A stretch of DNA of 11,649 nt from Lachnospiraceae bacterium UBA935 (GTDB lineage Bacteria > Bacillota > Clostridia > Lachnospirales > Lachnospiraceae): contig DBDJ01000061.1 of assembly GCA_002293525.1 (NCBI GenBank), forward strand, positions 1 to 11,649, in the 5' to 3' direction. The position numbers were made by a program, and so were the translations under genes. This document shows positions 1 through 7,953 of the stretch, piece after piece (the stretch's first letter is position 1; each line of letters starts with the position of its first letter). Under the pieces are notes generated by a model, which worked only from the letters and a program-made list of their open reading frames with translations, was not told the DNA's origin and searched no databases.

Positions 1-33
1 GATAAAAATGGGGAAACTCAAATCAAGTTAGGA

Positions 34-62
34 TTGAAATAGGTAACTCAAAATGGTATAAT
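34..62 (+). promoter_or_regulatory. sigma-A type promoter of argS
   Basis: A TTGAAA -35 box (34-39) and a perfect TATAAT -10 box (57-62) are separated by 17 bases, with a TG (54-55) that makes an extended -10. The gene starts 35 bases after the -10, so the leader is too short for a T-box or riboswitch. This is housekeeping-type transcription of argS alone. Confidence 0.85.
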
Positions 63-96
63 CGGGATTACAATTGCAGAAATAGTGGAGGATTTT

Positions 97-1800
97 ATGA
101 AATATTTGTTGTTTGACATCGTGGCCGGCGAGCTGGCCAAAACGCTGGATTTCCCGGTTGGCGATATCCATGCAAGACTGGAACAGCCGCCGTCTTCTGA
201 CATGGGTGACGTCGCTTTCCCCTGTTTTTTCCTGGCCAAGGAGTATAAAAAAGCGCCGCCTAAAATAGCCGAAGAGTTACAAGAGAAACTGAGTGCGGCC
301 GGTTCGCAGATGTTTTCAGAAATCAGGGGGGCCGGCGGCTATCTGAATTTTTTTCTGGCTAAGGACAAGGTGTTGAAACTGTTCTATGACATAGCAATAG
401 GCGATTTGCTGATTGATGATTCCGAGCATCAAGGACAGAGTGTTACGATTGAGCACACCAGCGTCAATCCCAACGCGTCACCGCATATCGGCCGTGCCAG
501 GAATGCGATGATCGGGGATGCCAGCGTAAGGCTGCTCAGATACTTAGGCTGTGATGTTACGGTTCACTATTTTGTCAACGACATCGGCAAGCAGATAGCG
601 CTTTTGGCTTACTGTACCAAAGATAAGGGCGAAATCAGCTTTAATGAGCTGCTCTCTTTGTATGTTGCGGCCAATGAGGAACTGAAAAGCAACCCGGAAC
701 TTGAGAAGGAAGTCTTTGAGATCCTGAACCGGATGGAAAGCGGCGATCAGAAAGTGTTTGCCGACTTTGCCCGCATCGTGGATATCTGCATCAAAGGCCA
801 GACGGCGATATTTAACGAATTTGGGATATATTACGATATATTTGACTATGAATCACGATATGTGCAAAGCGGCCGGACCGCCGAGGTGCTTTCCTTGCTG
901 GAACAGACCGGAAGGCTATTCGCGGACGAGGAAGGCCGGCTGATATTGAATTTGGAAGAGTTTCAGATCAACCCGGAGAATCCCTATCTGCCGCTGACCA
1001 GAAAGGATAAAACCTCACTCTACCCGCTCAGGGACATCTGCTACAACATTGACAAGGTCAATGAGAAGTCGGCAAGGAATATCGTCGTGTTAGGGGAAGA
1101 CCAGCGTCTTTACGGCAGACAGATCAATGCCGCACTAACGCTTCTGGGTTATGACGAAGCAGAGATCATCAATTATTCGTTTGTCCTTTTGCCGGACGGC
1201 AAGATGTCCACCCGGGCCGGACAAGTCGTGCTGCTGGAAGATTTAATGCGTGATACGGTGGAGTTTGCCAGGCAGACGATCGCCGAGCATCGCGGCCCGG
1301 CGGAGACGAGCCGCCCGGACAATGTAGAAAGCCTCCCCAAACAGCTGGCTTACGGCGCGATCAAATATTCGATACTTAAGTGTGGCAATGAAAAAAATGT
1401 TATCTTCGACCGGGAAACCGCTTTGAATTTTCAAGGTGATACCAGTGTATATATCCAGTATTCCTACGCACGGATTCAATCCCTGCTGCGCGGTGAAAAG
1501 GAAAGCGGCAGCAGTAACGCCATAACTTCCCTTACGCACCCGCTAGAATGGGAAGTCATCAAGAAGCTCTTGTCTTTCCATCAAGTGCTGGCGGTTATCT
1601 CGCAAGACTTTAATTTTGTCACCCTCTGCGCTTATCTTTATGAGCTTTGCCAGCTGTTTTCCAGATGGTACAAGGAGTGCACGATCAAAAACGCCGCCGG
1701 AGACGTGAAACTGGCCCGGCTGTTCCTGGCAGCCGAAGTGGCCAAGGTAATCAAAGACGGGCTAGGCATCCTTGGTATTGAAGCGCCGGAGAGAATCTAA
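97..1800 (+). CDS. argS: arginyl-tRNA synthetase (archaeal-type signatures)
   Basis: This class I aminoacyl-tRNA synthetase attaches arginine to tRNA-Arg in the cytoplasm using ATP. The 567-residue product has an N-terminal additional domain (about 1-100). The HIGH-class motif appears as HIGR (residues 130-133, in SPHIGRARNAMIGD), the KMSKS-class loop as KMSTR (369-373), and a C-terminal DALR anticodon-binding domain contains YIQYSYARI. It ends in GIEAPERI, the usual ArgRS terminus. HIGRARN and KMSTR resemble archaeal ArgRS more than the usual bacterial HVGH form, as far as I can recall. An in-frame GTG lies at 85, but it is inside the ribosome binding site GTGGAGGA (85-92); ATG at 97 has ideal spacing and is preferred. 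The gene has its own promoter and terminator, so it is probably monocistronic. It may be a second ArgRS copy, which this window cannot show. Family assignment is near certain. Confidence 0.95.
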   Translation: MKYLLFDIVAGELAKTLDFPVGDIHARLEQPPSSDMGDVAFPCFFLAKEYKKAPPKIAEELQEKLSAAGSQMFSEIRGAGGYLNFFLAKDKVLKLFYDIAIGDLLIDDSEHQGQSVTIEHTSVNPNASPHIGRARNAMIGDASVRLLRYLGCDVTVHYFVNDIGKQIALLAYCTKDKGEISFNELLSLYVAANEELKSNPELEKEVFEILNRMESGDQKVFADFARIVDICIKGQTAIFNEFGIYYDIFDYESRYVQSGRTAEVLSLLEQTGRLFADEEGRLILNLEEFQINPENPYLPLTRKDKTSLYPLRDICYNIDKVNEKSARNIVVLGEDQRLYGRQINAALTLLGYDEAEIINYSFVLLPDGKMSTRAGQVVLLEDLMRDTVEFARQTIAEHRGPAETSRPDNVESLPKQLAYGAIKYSILKCGNEKNVIFDRETALNFQGDTSVYIQYSYARIQSLLRGEKESGSSNAITSLTHPLEWEVIKKLLSFHQVLAVISQDFNFVTLCAYLYELCQLFSRWYKECTIKNAAGDVKLARLFLAAEVAKVIKDGLGILGIEAPERI

Positions 1801-1829
1801 AGAACTAAATAATAATTTTTGTTATTAAG

Positions 1830-1854
1830 CCCTTGTCTGACTGACAGGGGTTTT
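1830..1854 (+). terminator. intrinsic terminator of argS
   Basis: CCCTTGTC (1830-1837) pairs with GACAGGGG (1843-1850) through one G-T wobble around a 5-base loop. TTTTG follows directly. It lies 30 bases after the argS stop and separates argS from the downstream rph gene. Confidence 0.85.
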
Positions 1855-1969
1855 GTTGTAATATGGTATAAAATAGCAAAAATGACTTGTGCGAGGGCAA
1901 TGCTTATGCTATGCTAAATGTAATATAAACTATATGGTGTGGTGCGGCCGGACGATGGGAGGGAAGCTT

Positions 1970-4621
1970 TTGGATAACTATATTATGAATCTTTATGAGA
2001 CTGATAAGTCAGCATTCATGGCTGTCGGCGGCAAGGGTGCCAATCTCGGGGAATTGACCAAAATCAAGGGAATCCATGTCCCGCAAGGGTTTTGTGTAAC
2101 CACAGAAGCATATAAACAAGCCGTTGCGGTTAACCCCAATATCATAGCGTTGATAGACACATTATCACCTTTGAAAGTCAATGATACAGCGGCTATTCAT
2201 GACATTTGTCATCAGCTCCGACATATTATTGAAGCAGTTGAAATGCCGCCGGAGCTTGCCGCTTCGATCAGCAATGAACTTTTAAAGTCGGGAGAACAGC
2301 ATTTTTATGCCGTGCGTTCAAGTGCAACGGCAGAAGACTTGCCTGCGGCCTCTTTTGCCGGGCAACAAGATACTTATCTGAACAGGAAAGGCGTGGATGA
2401 TATTTTGCTCCATATCAAAAGATGCTGGGCTTCGCTGTTTACGGACCGTGCTGTCATCTATCGTATTCAAAACGGATACGCCCATCATAAAGTGTACTTA
2501 TCGGTAATGATTCAAAAAATGGTTTTGCCGCAAGCCTCCGGGATCATGTTCACCGCCGACCCCATAACCCAGAACCGCAAAGTGCTCTCGATTGATGCCG
2601 GTTTTGGCCTCGGTGAAGCTTTGGTTTCCGGCTTGGTCAATGCCGATTGCTATCAAGTAAGGGATAATAAGATTATCAATAAAACCATTGCGGAAAAAAA
2701 GGTGTTGATTCAGCCGTTGCCGGACGGTGGCGTTAAGCAGTGTGATATAGCTGATGAAAATCAACATAAGCCAACGTTGTCCGATGAACAGATCCTGGAG
2801 CTAAACAGGCTTGGACGAAAAATAGAAGCTTATTTTGGCTGTCCCCAGGACATAGAATGGTGTTGGGACAGCGGCAGGTTCTACATCGTCCAAAGCCGCC
2901 CGATTACCACATTATATCCGGTGATAGCCGCTAATGATGAAAAAAACCATGTTTACCTGTGTATGGGCCATAGTCAGATGATGACAGATGCCATGAAGCC
3001 GCTGGGGCTCGCTTTTTTTCCGTTGTTTATAGAGCAAATCGGTCTGCCGCATGCGGGAGGGCGTCTTTATATGGACTGTTCGCCGGATCTGCGTTCTCCG
3101 TTAGGCCGGTTGCTTTTTGTAAAGGCGATGGGTTCTGCCGACCCTTATTCCGGCGATGCTCTTAGGATACTGACCAAGCGCAAGGACTTTATCAAGAAGC
3201 TTGCCAAAGGGTTCAAAACCTTCAGCTTTAACAATGGGTATTTTACTTGGCGGCTGCCGGGGGAATTTTTAAAAGTGTATCTTAAAAAAGATCCTTCTAT
3301 CGTAGAGTATTTGTTTATGCGGAGTGAAAATGCCCTTGCGGTGTTGGATAAACAGTATGCAGGGCTGTCAGGAACAGCGGCTTTAGATGAAGTGAAAGTT
3401 ACTCTGGAACGCTTACAGGAAGTCATGTATGATGCTAAAATCATGGCAGCGATCTTTTCCGGTGTCGTGGCACAAAGATGGCTTAATACGAAGCTGAAGA
3501 AGTGGCTTGGCGAACCAAAGATCGGTGAAATGTTTTCACAGTCTGTTGCTAATAATGTGACCTCCAATATGGGGCTTGAACTGCTGGATGTTGCCGATGT
3601 CGTCCGACAATATCCCGATATCATTGGTTATTTTGAAAACCCTGACAGCGATACTTTTTTTGATGATTTGTCCCGGTTTTCCGGCGGGGATACGGTGGTC
3701 ACGGCAATAAAGAGCTATCTGGCCCAATACGGACATCGCTGCACGGGCGAAATTGATATTACCCGTGCGCGGTTTCATGAACGTCCCACCGATTTGTGCC
3801 CGCTTATTTTAAATAATATCAGAAATACCCAGCCTGGTTCCCACAAGATCTTCTTTGAGAAGAAATTGGCGGAAGTGAAAGCAAAAGAAAAAGATATTCT
3901 GTCAAGGCTGCCAAAAAGAAAAGCAAAAAAGACGAAAAAACAAATTGATTTACTGCGAGGCGCAATAGGTTTTCGAGAATACCCTAAATATGCGATGGTA
4001 AAATGTTTTTGGTTCGTCAAGCAAGCATGGCTGCGGGAAGCCGAAAAACTTGTGAAGCGAAAGGTACTGCTTGACAAAGAAGATGTGTACTATCTTGATT
4101 TAGAGGAATTCAGGATGGCCATCGTCAATGAAAAAGTCGATTATGACATAATTGAGAGACGCAAAAGTGAATTTAAGATTTTTGAGAAACTCACACCGCC
4201 AAGGGTTATGACCAACGAGGGTGAAATCATTTCAGGCAGGTTAAACCGTAAAGTCCCGACGGGTGCGCTTGCCGGAATGGCAGTGTCAAGCGGCATTGTC
4301 GAAGGCCGTGCCAGGGTGGTTTCTCAAATGGGAGACGCACATATGGAAGACGGCGATATCTTGGTCACGGCATTCACCGATCCAAGCTGGACTCCTGTGT
4401 TTGTGTCCATAAAGGGCCTGGTCACTGAAGTCGGCGGACAGATGACCCATGGAGCAGTTATTGCGCGGGAATATGGCTTGCCGGCCGTTGTCAGTGTAGA
4501 AAATGCCACAACAAAAATCAAAGACGGGCAGCGAATCAGGGTAAACGGAACGGAGGGTTTTGTTGAGGTTTTGGAAGTTACCGTAAAAGCAGCAGCAAAA
4601 GAAGCAGCAAAAGAAGACTAA
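1970..4621 (+). CDS. rph: rifamycin-inactivating phosphotransferase (PEP-synthase-like)
   Basis: Enzymes of this family use ATP to phosphorylate rifamycins through a phosphohistidine, giving resistance. The 883-residue product has an ATP-grasp domain (about 1-315) starting with VGGKGANLGEL and containing AVRSSATAEDLP (from residue 114). A long middle substrate domain (about 315-755) contains QMMTDAMKPLGL, MGLELLDVADV and FREYPKYAM. A C-terminal swivelling domain carries GGQMTHGAVIAREYGLPAVV with the catalytic His near residue 827. It lacks the C-terminal PEP-binding barrel of true PEP synthase and has the length and motifs I recall for Listeria RPH. The start is inferred as TTG at 1970, 7 bases after GGAGG (1958-1962). 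The open frame extends upstream to 1889, with ATG at 1955 and 1985 as less well placed alternatives. An Ala/Lys-rich tail (AAAKEAAKED) follows the domain. A physiological dikinase role remains possible, since rifampicin is not the only conceivable substrate. Confidence 0.88.
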   Translation: MDNYIMNLYETDKSAFMAVGGKGANLGELTKIKGIHVPQGFCVTTEAYKQAVAVNPNIIALIDTLSPLKVNDTAAIHDICHQLRHIIEAVEMPPELAASISNELLKSGEQHFYAVRSSATAEDLPAASFAGQQDTYLNRKGVDDILLHIKRCWASLFTDRAVIYRIQNGYAHHKVYLSVMIQKMVLPQASGIMFTADPITQNRKVLSIDAGFGLGEALVSGLVNADCYQVRDNKIINKTIAEKKVLIQPLPDGGVKQCDIADENQHKPTLSDEQILELNRLGRKIEAYFGCPQDIEWCWDSGRFYIVQSRPITTLYPVIAANDEKNHVYLCMGHSQMMTDAMKPLGLAFFPLFIEQIGLPHAGGRLYMDCSPDLRSPLGRLLFVKAMGSADPYSGDALRILTKRKDFIKKLAKGFKTFSFNNGYFTWRLPGEFLKVYLKKDPSIVEYLFMRSENALAVLDKQYAGLSGTAALDEVKVTLERLQEVMYDAKIMAAIFSGVVAQRWLNTKLKKWLGEPKIGEMFSQSVANNVTSNMGLELLDVADVVRQYPDIIGYFENPDSDTFFDDLSRFSGGDTVVTAIKSYLAQYGHRCTGEIDITRARFHERPTDLCPLILNNIRNTQPGSHKIFFEKKLAEVKAKEKDILSRLPKRKAKKTKKQIDLLRGAIGFREYPKYAMVKCFWFVKQAWLREAEKLVKRKVLLDKEDVYYLDLEEFRMAIVNEKVDYDIIERRKSEFKIFEKLTPPRVMTNEGEIISGRLNRKVPTGALAGMAVSSGIVEGRARVVSQMGDAHMEDGDILVTAFTDPSWTPVFVSIKGLVTEVGGQMTHGAVIAREYGLPAVVSVENATTKIKDGQRIRVNGTEGFVEVLEVTVKAAAKEAAKED

Positions 4622-4642
4622 CCCTTGCGGGTTAGTCTTCTT
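4611..4642. terminator. perfect 14-bp hairpin, bidirectional terminator
   Basis: AAGAAGACTAACCC (4611-4624) pairs perfectly with GGGTTAGTCTTCTT (4629-4642) around a TTGC loop. It overlaps the last codons and the TAA of rph. The plus strand has no long T run after it, while on the minus strand a T-rich stretch follows. It sits between the convergent ends of rph and the collagen-like gene and probably stops transcription from both sides. Confidence 0.75.
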
Positions 4643-4694
4643 GATTGGTGCTAGTTCCAAAAGAATGAAACGTCGCATAGTAATTACCTGCCGG

Positions 4695-5465
4695 TTAGAC
4701 TTTCGTATAATCCACCCAGATAAAAGCAGGTGAATTGGTTCGGTTCAATGAAGAGTTGCTTCGGAAATACAGTTGGTTCTGCGTATTGACATAAGTGAAG
4801 CCGTATAGAGAACCAGGAGCAACATAGGCAGAGCTGACCATATATTTTTCCGGACCGTTTCCGGTACTCCAATATCCGCCGGAATCTACAATGGCATCCA
4901 CATAACCGGTTGTGCCGATCAAGGCCGTGTCATTTTGCCCGTAAGCTCCCTGAGTAATATTGATGTTGAAAGCCCGCCGGTAAACAGGTTTTCCGTTAAA
5001 TGTCGCTCCTGTTGCTGTTTCGGTAGTCGAGTAATTGTTCGTCACCTGCAATTGTTGGACTTGCGTCGTCAGATTATTGACCTGACTTTGTAAAGCATTG
5101 TCAATCGTTACGACGGCACCGGTCGGCCCGGTAGTCACACTCAGGGTAAGGGCAGTAGGTGTGTTAGTGGCGAAGGTGACAGCACTGTTAGCCGTGATCG
5201 CGACACCAGGATCGGTCGCTCCGGTGGCACCAGTTCCCGCGACAGTACGGAATATTGTTCCGAACAGGCTGAACGAGCCTGTCGGCCCGGTCGGTCCGGT
5301 CGGTCCCGTCCGCCCCGTCGGTCCAGTGTAGCCGGTCGGTCCAGTCGGCCCGGATAAGCCGGTCGGCCCGGTGTATCCCGTAGCGCCGGTAGCTCCGGTA
5401 GGTCCGGTATCACCAGTAGCACCCGTGGCACCAGTAGCACCCGTGGCTCCTGTCGGCCCGGTGTA
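4695..5465 (-). CDS. collagen-like protein, C-terminal part of a split gene
   Basis: The minus-strand frame is open from 5507 to the TAA at 4695. The recognisable gene begins at 5465 with TAC ACC GGG CCG ACA, and no start codon precedes it in frame before the TAA at 5508-5510, so this is a 5'-truncated gene. In order it holds about 62 residues of Gly-X-Thr/Ser repeats, a linker (SFSLFGTIFRTVAGTG), a second short GPTG patch, a likely trimeric coiled coil (LQSQVNNLTTQVQQLQ), and a compact C-terminal domain ending AFIWVDYTKV. That domain contains NGKPVYRRAF, reminiscent of phage tail-fibre heads that end in YTK. Collagen-like proteins with a C-terminal trimer head are known from exosporia (BclA type) and phage fibres. 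A GTG at 5138 could start only the head, but I see no reason to choose it. The break at 5465 is the end of an inserted element, and the missing N-terminal part is found at 9771-9798 and 11569-11649 on the same strand. Confidence 0.85.
   Translation of the reverse strand, partial: YTGPTGATGATGATGATGDTGPTGATGATGYTGPTGLSGPTGPTGYTGPTGRTGPTGPTGPTGSFSLFGTIFRTVAGTGATGATDPGVAITANSAVTFATNTPTALTLSVTTGPTGAVVTIDNALQSQVNNLTTQVQQLQVTNNYSTTETATGATFNGKPVYRRAFNINITQGAYGQNDTALIGTTGYVDAIVDSGGYWSTGNGPEKYMVSSAYVAPGSLYGFTYVNTQNQLYFRSNSSLNRTNSPAFIWVDYTKV
5277..5465 (-). repeat. collagen triplet repeats (Gly-X-Thr)
   Basis: A 9-base periodicity (GGN CCG ACC type) encodes GPT, GAT, GYT, GDT, GRT and GLS triplets on the minus strand. 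Threonine in the third position in nearly every triplet is typical of bacterial glycosylated collagen-like spore proteins. Several copies encode GYTGPTG, the same unit that both inserted elements occupy. Confidence 0.95.
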
Positions 5466-5467
5466 AC
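5459..5467. other. left attachment core of element 1
   Basis: CGGTGTAAC is repeated exactly at 9769-9777 in the same orientation. Left of it is collagen-coding DNA; right of it is the element arm, whose bases down to 5485 form an inverted repeat with 9748-9770. The inferred crossover dinucleotide is GT at 5461-5462. Confidence 0.8.
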
Positions 5468-5493
5468 AGTATATAGATGCACAACATTTTAAA

Positions 5494-5521
5494 TTGAAAT
5501 TTATTTGTTACGTGCTATAAT
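5494..5521 (+). promoter_or_regulatory. promoter of the HAD gene, just inside element 1
   Basis: TTGAAA (5494-5499) and a perfect TATAAT (5516-5521) are separated by 16 bases. It lies about 30 bases inside the left end of element 1 and points inward at the HAD gene, whose start is 44 bases downstream. Confidence 0.75.
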
Positions 5522-5564
5522 TAGTTGAGGGGAATTATTAATTGATATTTAGGAGGAGCAAAAG

Positions 5565-6194
5565 TTGATCAACACCGTTATTTTTGATGTTATGGGAGTT
5601 GTTTTTGAGATAGGAGATGATACCAAGGATCTATTAATACCATTTATCCAAAGGTTAAAAAAAGAAACTTCCCCCAAGACAATTGCCGATTTATACAAAG
5701 AGGCCAGCTTGGGAAAAATATCGGCTGATAGCTTCTGGAGAAATGTCGGATTTGAATCCGGTGAGATTGAATCAGTACAAAAAAGTTATCTTGAAAATTC
5801 TTTTACCATGGACAGGCACTTTCTTGAATGTGTCAATAATTTAAAGAAGACGGGCTATAAAACAGCGCTATTATCCAACGATGTTTCGGAATGGAGCAAA
5901 TACTTACGGGAATATTATCACATTGAAAACTATATCGACTATTCGTTTATTAGCGGAGATTTAGGTTTACGGAAACCGGATCCACAAATTTATCGAATCG
6001 CTTTGAAGAAAATGAATGTATCCCCTCATGAATGTATTTTTATCGACGACCACCCAGAGCGAGTGGATGCCGCAGCTGTGTGCGGGATAACTTCAATATT
6101 ATTTAACAGGAATAAGCATGATTATCATGGATTGCAAATAGCATCATTTTCAGAATTGCAGAAAATACTGGGAATAGCCGAGTCAACTATATAA
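5565..6194 (+). CDS. HAD-superfamily hydrolase-like protein
   Basis: This 209-residue HAD subfamily IA protein is a soluble cytoplasmic phosphatase-fold enzyme; the substrate cannot be told. Motif I is FDVMGVVF with nucleophile Asp8. Motif II is ALLSNDVS (Ser104), motif III is the lysine of RKPDP (Lys137), and motif IV is FIDDHPERV (Asp161, Asp162). The cap domain fills about 15-90. The usual second Asp of motif I (DxD) is Met10, which removes the normal general acid; related families often have Gly there, so activity may be altered or absent. The start is TTG at 5565, 6-8 bases after AGGAGG (5551-5556). The gene has its own promoter and converges on the chemoreceptor with a shared hairpin between them. 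It is cargo of element 1, with no visible link to recombination. Confidence 0.85.
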   Translation: MINTVIFDVMGVVFEIGDDTKDLLIPFIQRLKKETSPKTIADLYKEASLGKISADSFWRNVGFESGEIESVQKSYLENSFTMDRHFLECVNNLKKTGYKTALLSNDVSEWSKYLREYYHIENYIDYSFISGDLGLRKPDPQIYRIALKKMNVSPHECIFIDDHPERVDAAAVCGITSILFNRNKHDYHGLQIASFSELQKILGIAESTI

Positions 6195-6199
6195 AATTC

Positions 6200-6232
6200 G
6201 AGGGAAACCCTGATTTAATCAGCGTTTCCCTC
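6200..6232. terminator. hairpin between convergent HAD and chemoreceptor genes
   Basis: GAGGGAAACCCTGATT (6200-6215) pairs with AATCAGCGTTTCCCTC (6217-6232) with a single mismatch. The T-rich side faces the minus-strand direction (TTTTAT after the stem). It lies 6 bases after the HAD stop and 70 bases past the chemoreceptor stop, so it can serve both genes. Confidence 0.75.
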
Positions 6233-6301
6233 TGCTATGATTCAGCTGTCAGTCAGCCGAATATCTTTTATAAATCAGGTAATATCTTTACTGCCCGTCC
6301 A

Positions 6302-7831
6302 TTATCCGCACAGCTCTTCCAGTTCTTTGACCATCACATTAAGCGAGTCGGCCTGTCCGGCTAAGGTATCCATTTCCCTGGTGGTTTCCTGAACCATCTG
6401 GGCGATGTTGCGGAATTCGTCATTTTCGTTTTGGATGCTTTCGGCAATCACTTCATTTTCAGCGACAGACTGCTCAATCACTTCGTTCTGCTTGCTTTGC
6501 AGGCTGCCGACATCGGAGATCGTCGCGACCGATTGCTTTAGCAGGGAAATCATGTTGCGGACACCGTTTACCGTATCCACCAGCACTTTGTTCTGCTCCT
6601 TCAGAAGCGTAGCATTTTCGTCCATAAAACGAACCACTTCCGAGGCTCCGCCTTGGACCTTGGTGACGACATCGTTGACGCTGTGCAGGGAATCCACCGT
6701 GTTTACGGCCAGCTTGCCGACTTCCTGGGCGACTACGGCAAAGCCGCGCCCGGCATCACCGGCTCTGGCGGCTTCTATGGAAGCGTTGAGGGATAGCAGG
6801 TTAATGGATTCGGCAATCTCGTTGATGATGTCCAGGGTCCGGCCGATTTCATCGGTTTCCCGCAGCAGCTTATCCGTGACTTCGACGGTGATCTGAGTGG
6901 ATTTTTCGACTTTTTCGCTGATGATCATTAAGTTGTTGAGGGCATTTTCATTGGTCGATGATATGGACATCAGTTCCTGCGAGGTCTGGTTGACTTCCTG
7001 CATCTGTGCTGCCACTTGGTTGCTGCTTTCGTTAAGGGCCAGCAGGCTTTCTTTGCTGCCGTTGGTTTTGGCTAAGATATTATCGCTGTTATCCAGTAAA
7101 TTATCACTGATTTCAGAAAGGGATTTCTGCGAGACGCTTTCATTCTCTAAGGCCGTGACGATGGTTTCGCTGGAAGATTTGAGCCGGTCGGCCAGAAGGC
7201 TGATTTTTTCCAGTACCGAATTCACATGGGAATTATTTTTATCAAGTTCATCCCGTTTGGCATTGACGAGGAATTTCCCGGTAAACAGGGTAATCAGGAA
7301 AATAGCAAGAAAAGAAAGGATTACGCAGACAGCCCGCAGGACCATGTCGGTAAAAAACAAGTCGTCTTTGACCGGGAGCTGGTTCGCCCCATTGATAAAC
7401 CAAGCCGCCACCAGTGAAACAGCAATTTCCGTGATGATCAGCAATATGTATTTATAATCTAGAAAAAAAGCGGCCAGGATCACGAAGAAAAAGACATAAG
7501 CCCAAAAATCCCGGGAAGGAATCATGTACTGGATGAAGTTATACTGGATGATCAGGATTACCGCCAAAAATATTTTGCCGTTGCGGAGCATCTGGGGATC
7601 CAGACGGCCATCTTTCATGCAATGGCGGATCAGTAACATGCCGATGCCGATGTATAGCAGACAGGTACAGACAAAAATGATCAGGGCAATCCATGAGACA
7701 TCCTGATATTGTCCCAGTAATTTCAGCCCTGAAAGGGTAATGCCGGCACAGGCACAGGCACCGGTAGTTATCAAGATTACCCATTTGTAGACTCTTGTCA
7801 TGTACTCATCGATTGCGGTTATTGTGTTCAT
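6302..7831 (-). CDS. methyl-accepting chemotaxis protein, polytopic membrane type without HAMP
   Basis: The 509-residue chemoreceptor controls CheA kinase through CheW. Its N-terminal half (about 17-184) consists of roughly six hydrophobic helices, for example VILITTGACACAG, IALIIFVCTCLLYI and VCVILSFLAIFLITLF, instead of the usual two helices flanking an outer sensor. There is no clear HAMP segment. A long coiled-coil signalling domain (about 190-509) carries the hairpin tip INLLSLNASIEAARAGDAGR (about 343-362), followed by GFAVVAQEVGKLA. The start is ATG at 7829-7831, preceded by AGGAGG; an in-frame upstream ATG at 7873 would add 14 hydrophilic residues that include the ribosome binding site and is rejected. 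The ligand is unknown, and sensing from within the membrane is plausible. It is transcribed in the same direction as R1, 122 bases downstream of it, across T-rich DNA. A GATAAT box preceded by TG (7898-7903, complement) could be its own -10. It is cargo of element 1. Confidence 0.92.
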   Translation of the reverse strand: MNTITAIDEYMTRVYKWVILITTGACACAGITLSGLKLLGQYQDVSWIALIIFVCTCLLYIGIGMLLIRHCMKDGRLDPQMLRNGKIFLAVILIIQYNFIQYMIPSRDFWAYVFFFVILAAFFLDYKYILLIITEIAVSLVAAWFINGANQLPVKDDLFFTDMVLRAVCVILSFLAIFLITLFTGKFLVNAKRDELDKNNSHVNSVLEKISLLADRLKSSSETIVTALENESVSQKSLSEISDNLLDNSDNILAKTNGSKESLLALNESSNQVAAQMQEVNQTSQELMSISSTNENALNNLMIISEKVEKSTQITVEVTDKLLRETDEIGRTLDIINEIAESINLLSLNASIEAARAGDAGRGFAVVAQEVGKLAVNTVDSLHSVNDVVTKVQGGASEVVRFMDENATLLKEQNKVLVDTVNGVRNMISLLKQSVATISDVGSLQSKQNEVIEQSVAENEVIAESIQNENDEFRNIAQMVQETTREMDTLAGQADSLNVMVKELEELCG

Positions 7832-7953
7832 AAAACCTCCTCCTTGGCAGGTCCGGGCAAGGTGGCCGGCCATGTGTATTTTTAGAATTACTTTGATATT
7901 ATCACAGGTAAGTTTTTTATGGAAGATAATGATAAAAAAAATGTGAAAAAAAA

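Noticed and set aside
1889..1969. An upstream ATG and a second ATG at 1955 that would lengthen the rph product by up to 27 residues
   Set aside because: The GGGAGGG ribosome site at 1957-1963 would lie inside the coding region, and the extra residues (rich in Cys) do not resemble the family N-terminus. TTG at 1970 has ideal spacing.
5098..5331. A plus-strand open frame rich in GPVGPV repeats
   Set aside because: It is the antisense image of the collagen repeats. The minus-strand frame continues into a sensible coiled coil and head, while this one has no flanking domain.
5261..5465. A CRISPR array, suggested by the regular short repeats
   Set aside because: The period is 9 bases with no unique spacers and it codes for collagen triplets.
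5141..5482. A 113-codon minus-strand open frame starting at an ATG just inside the element end
   Set aside because: It is an out-of-frame reading of the 9-base collagen repeat (Pro/Arg/Leu-rich) and overlaps the real collagen frame, which continues through to the stop at 4695.
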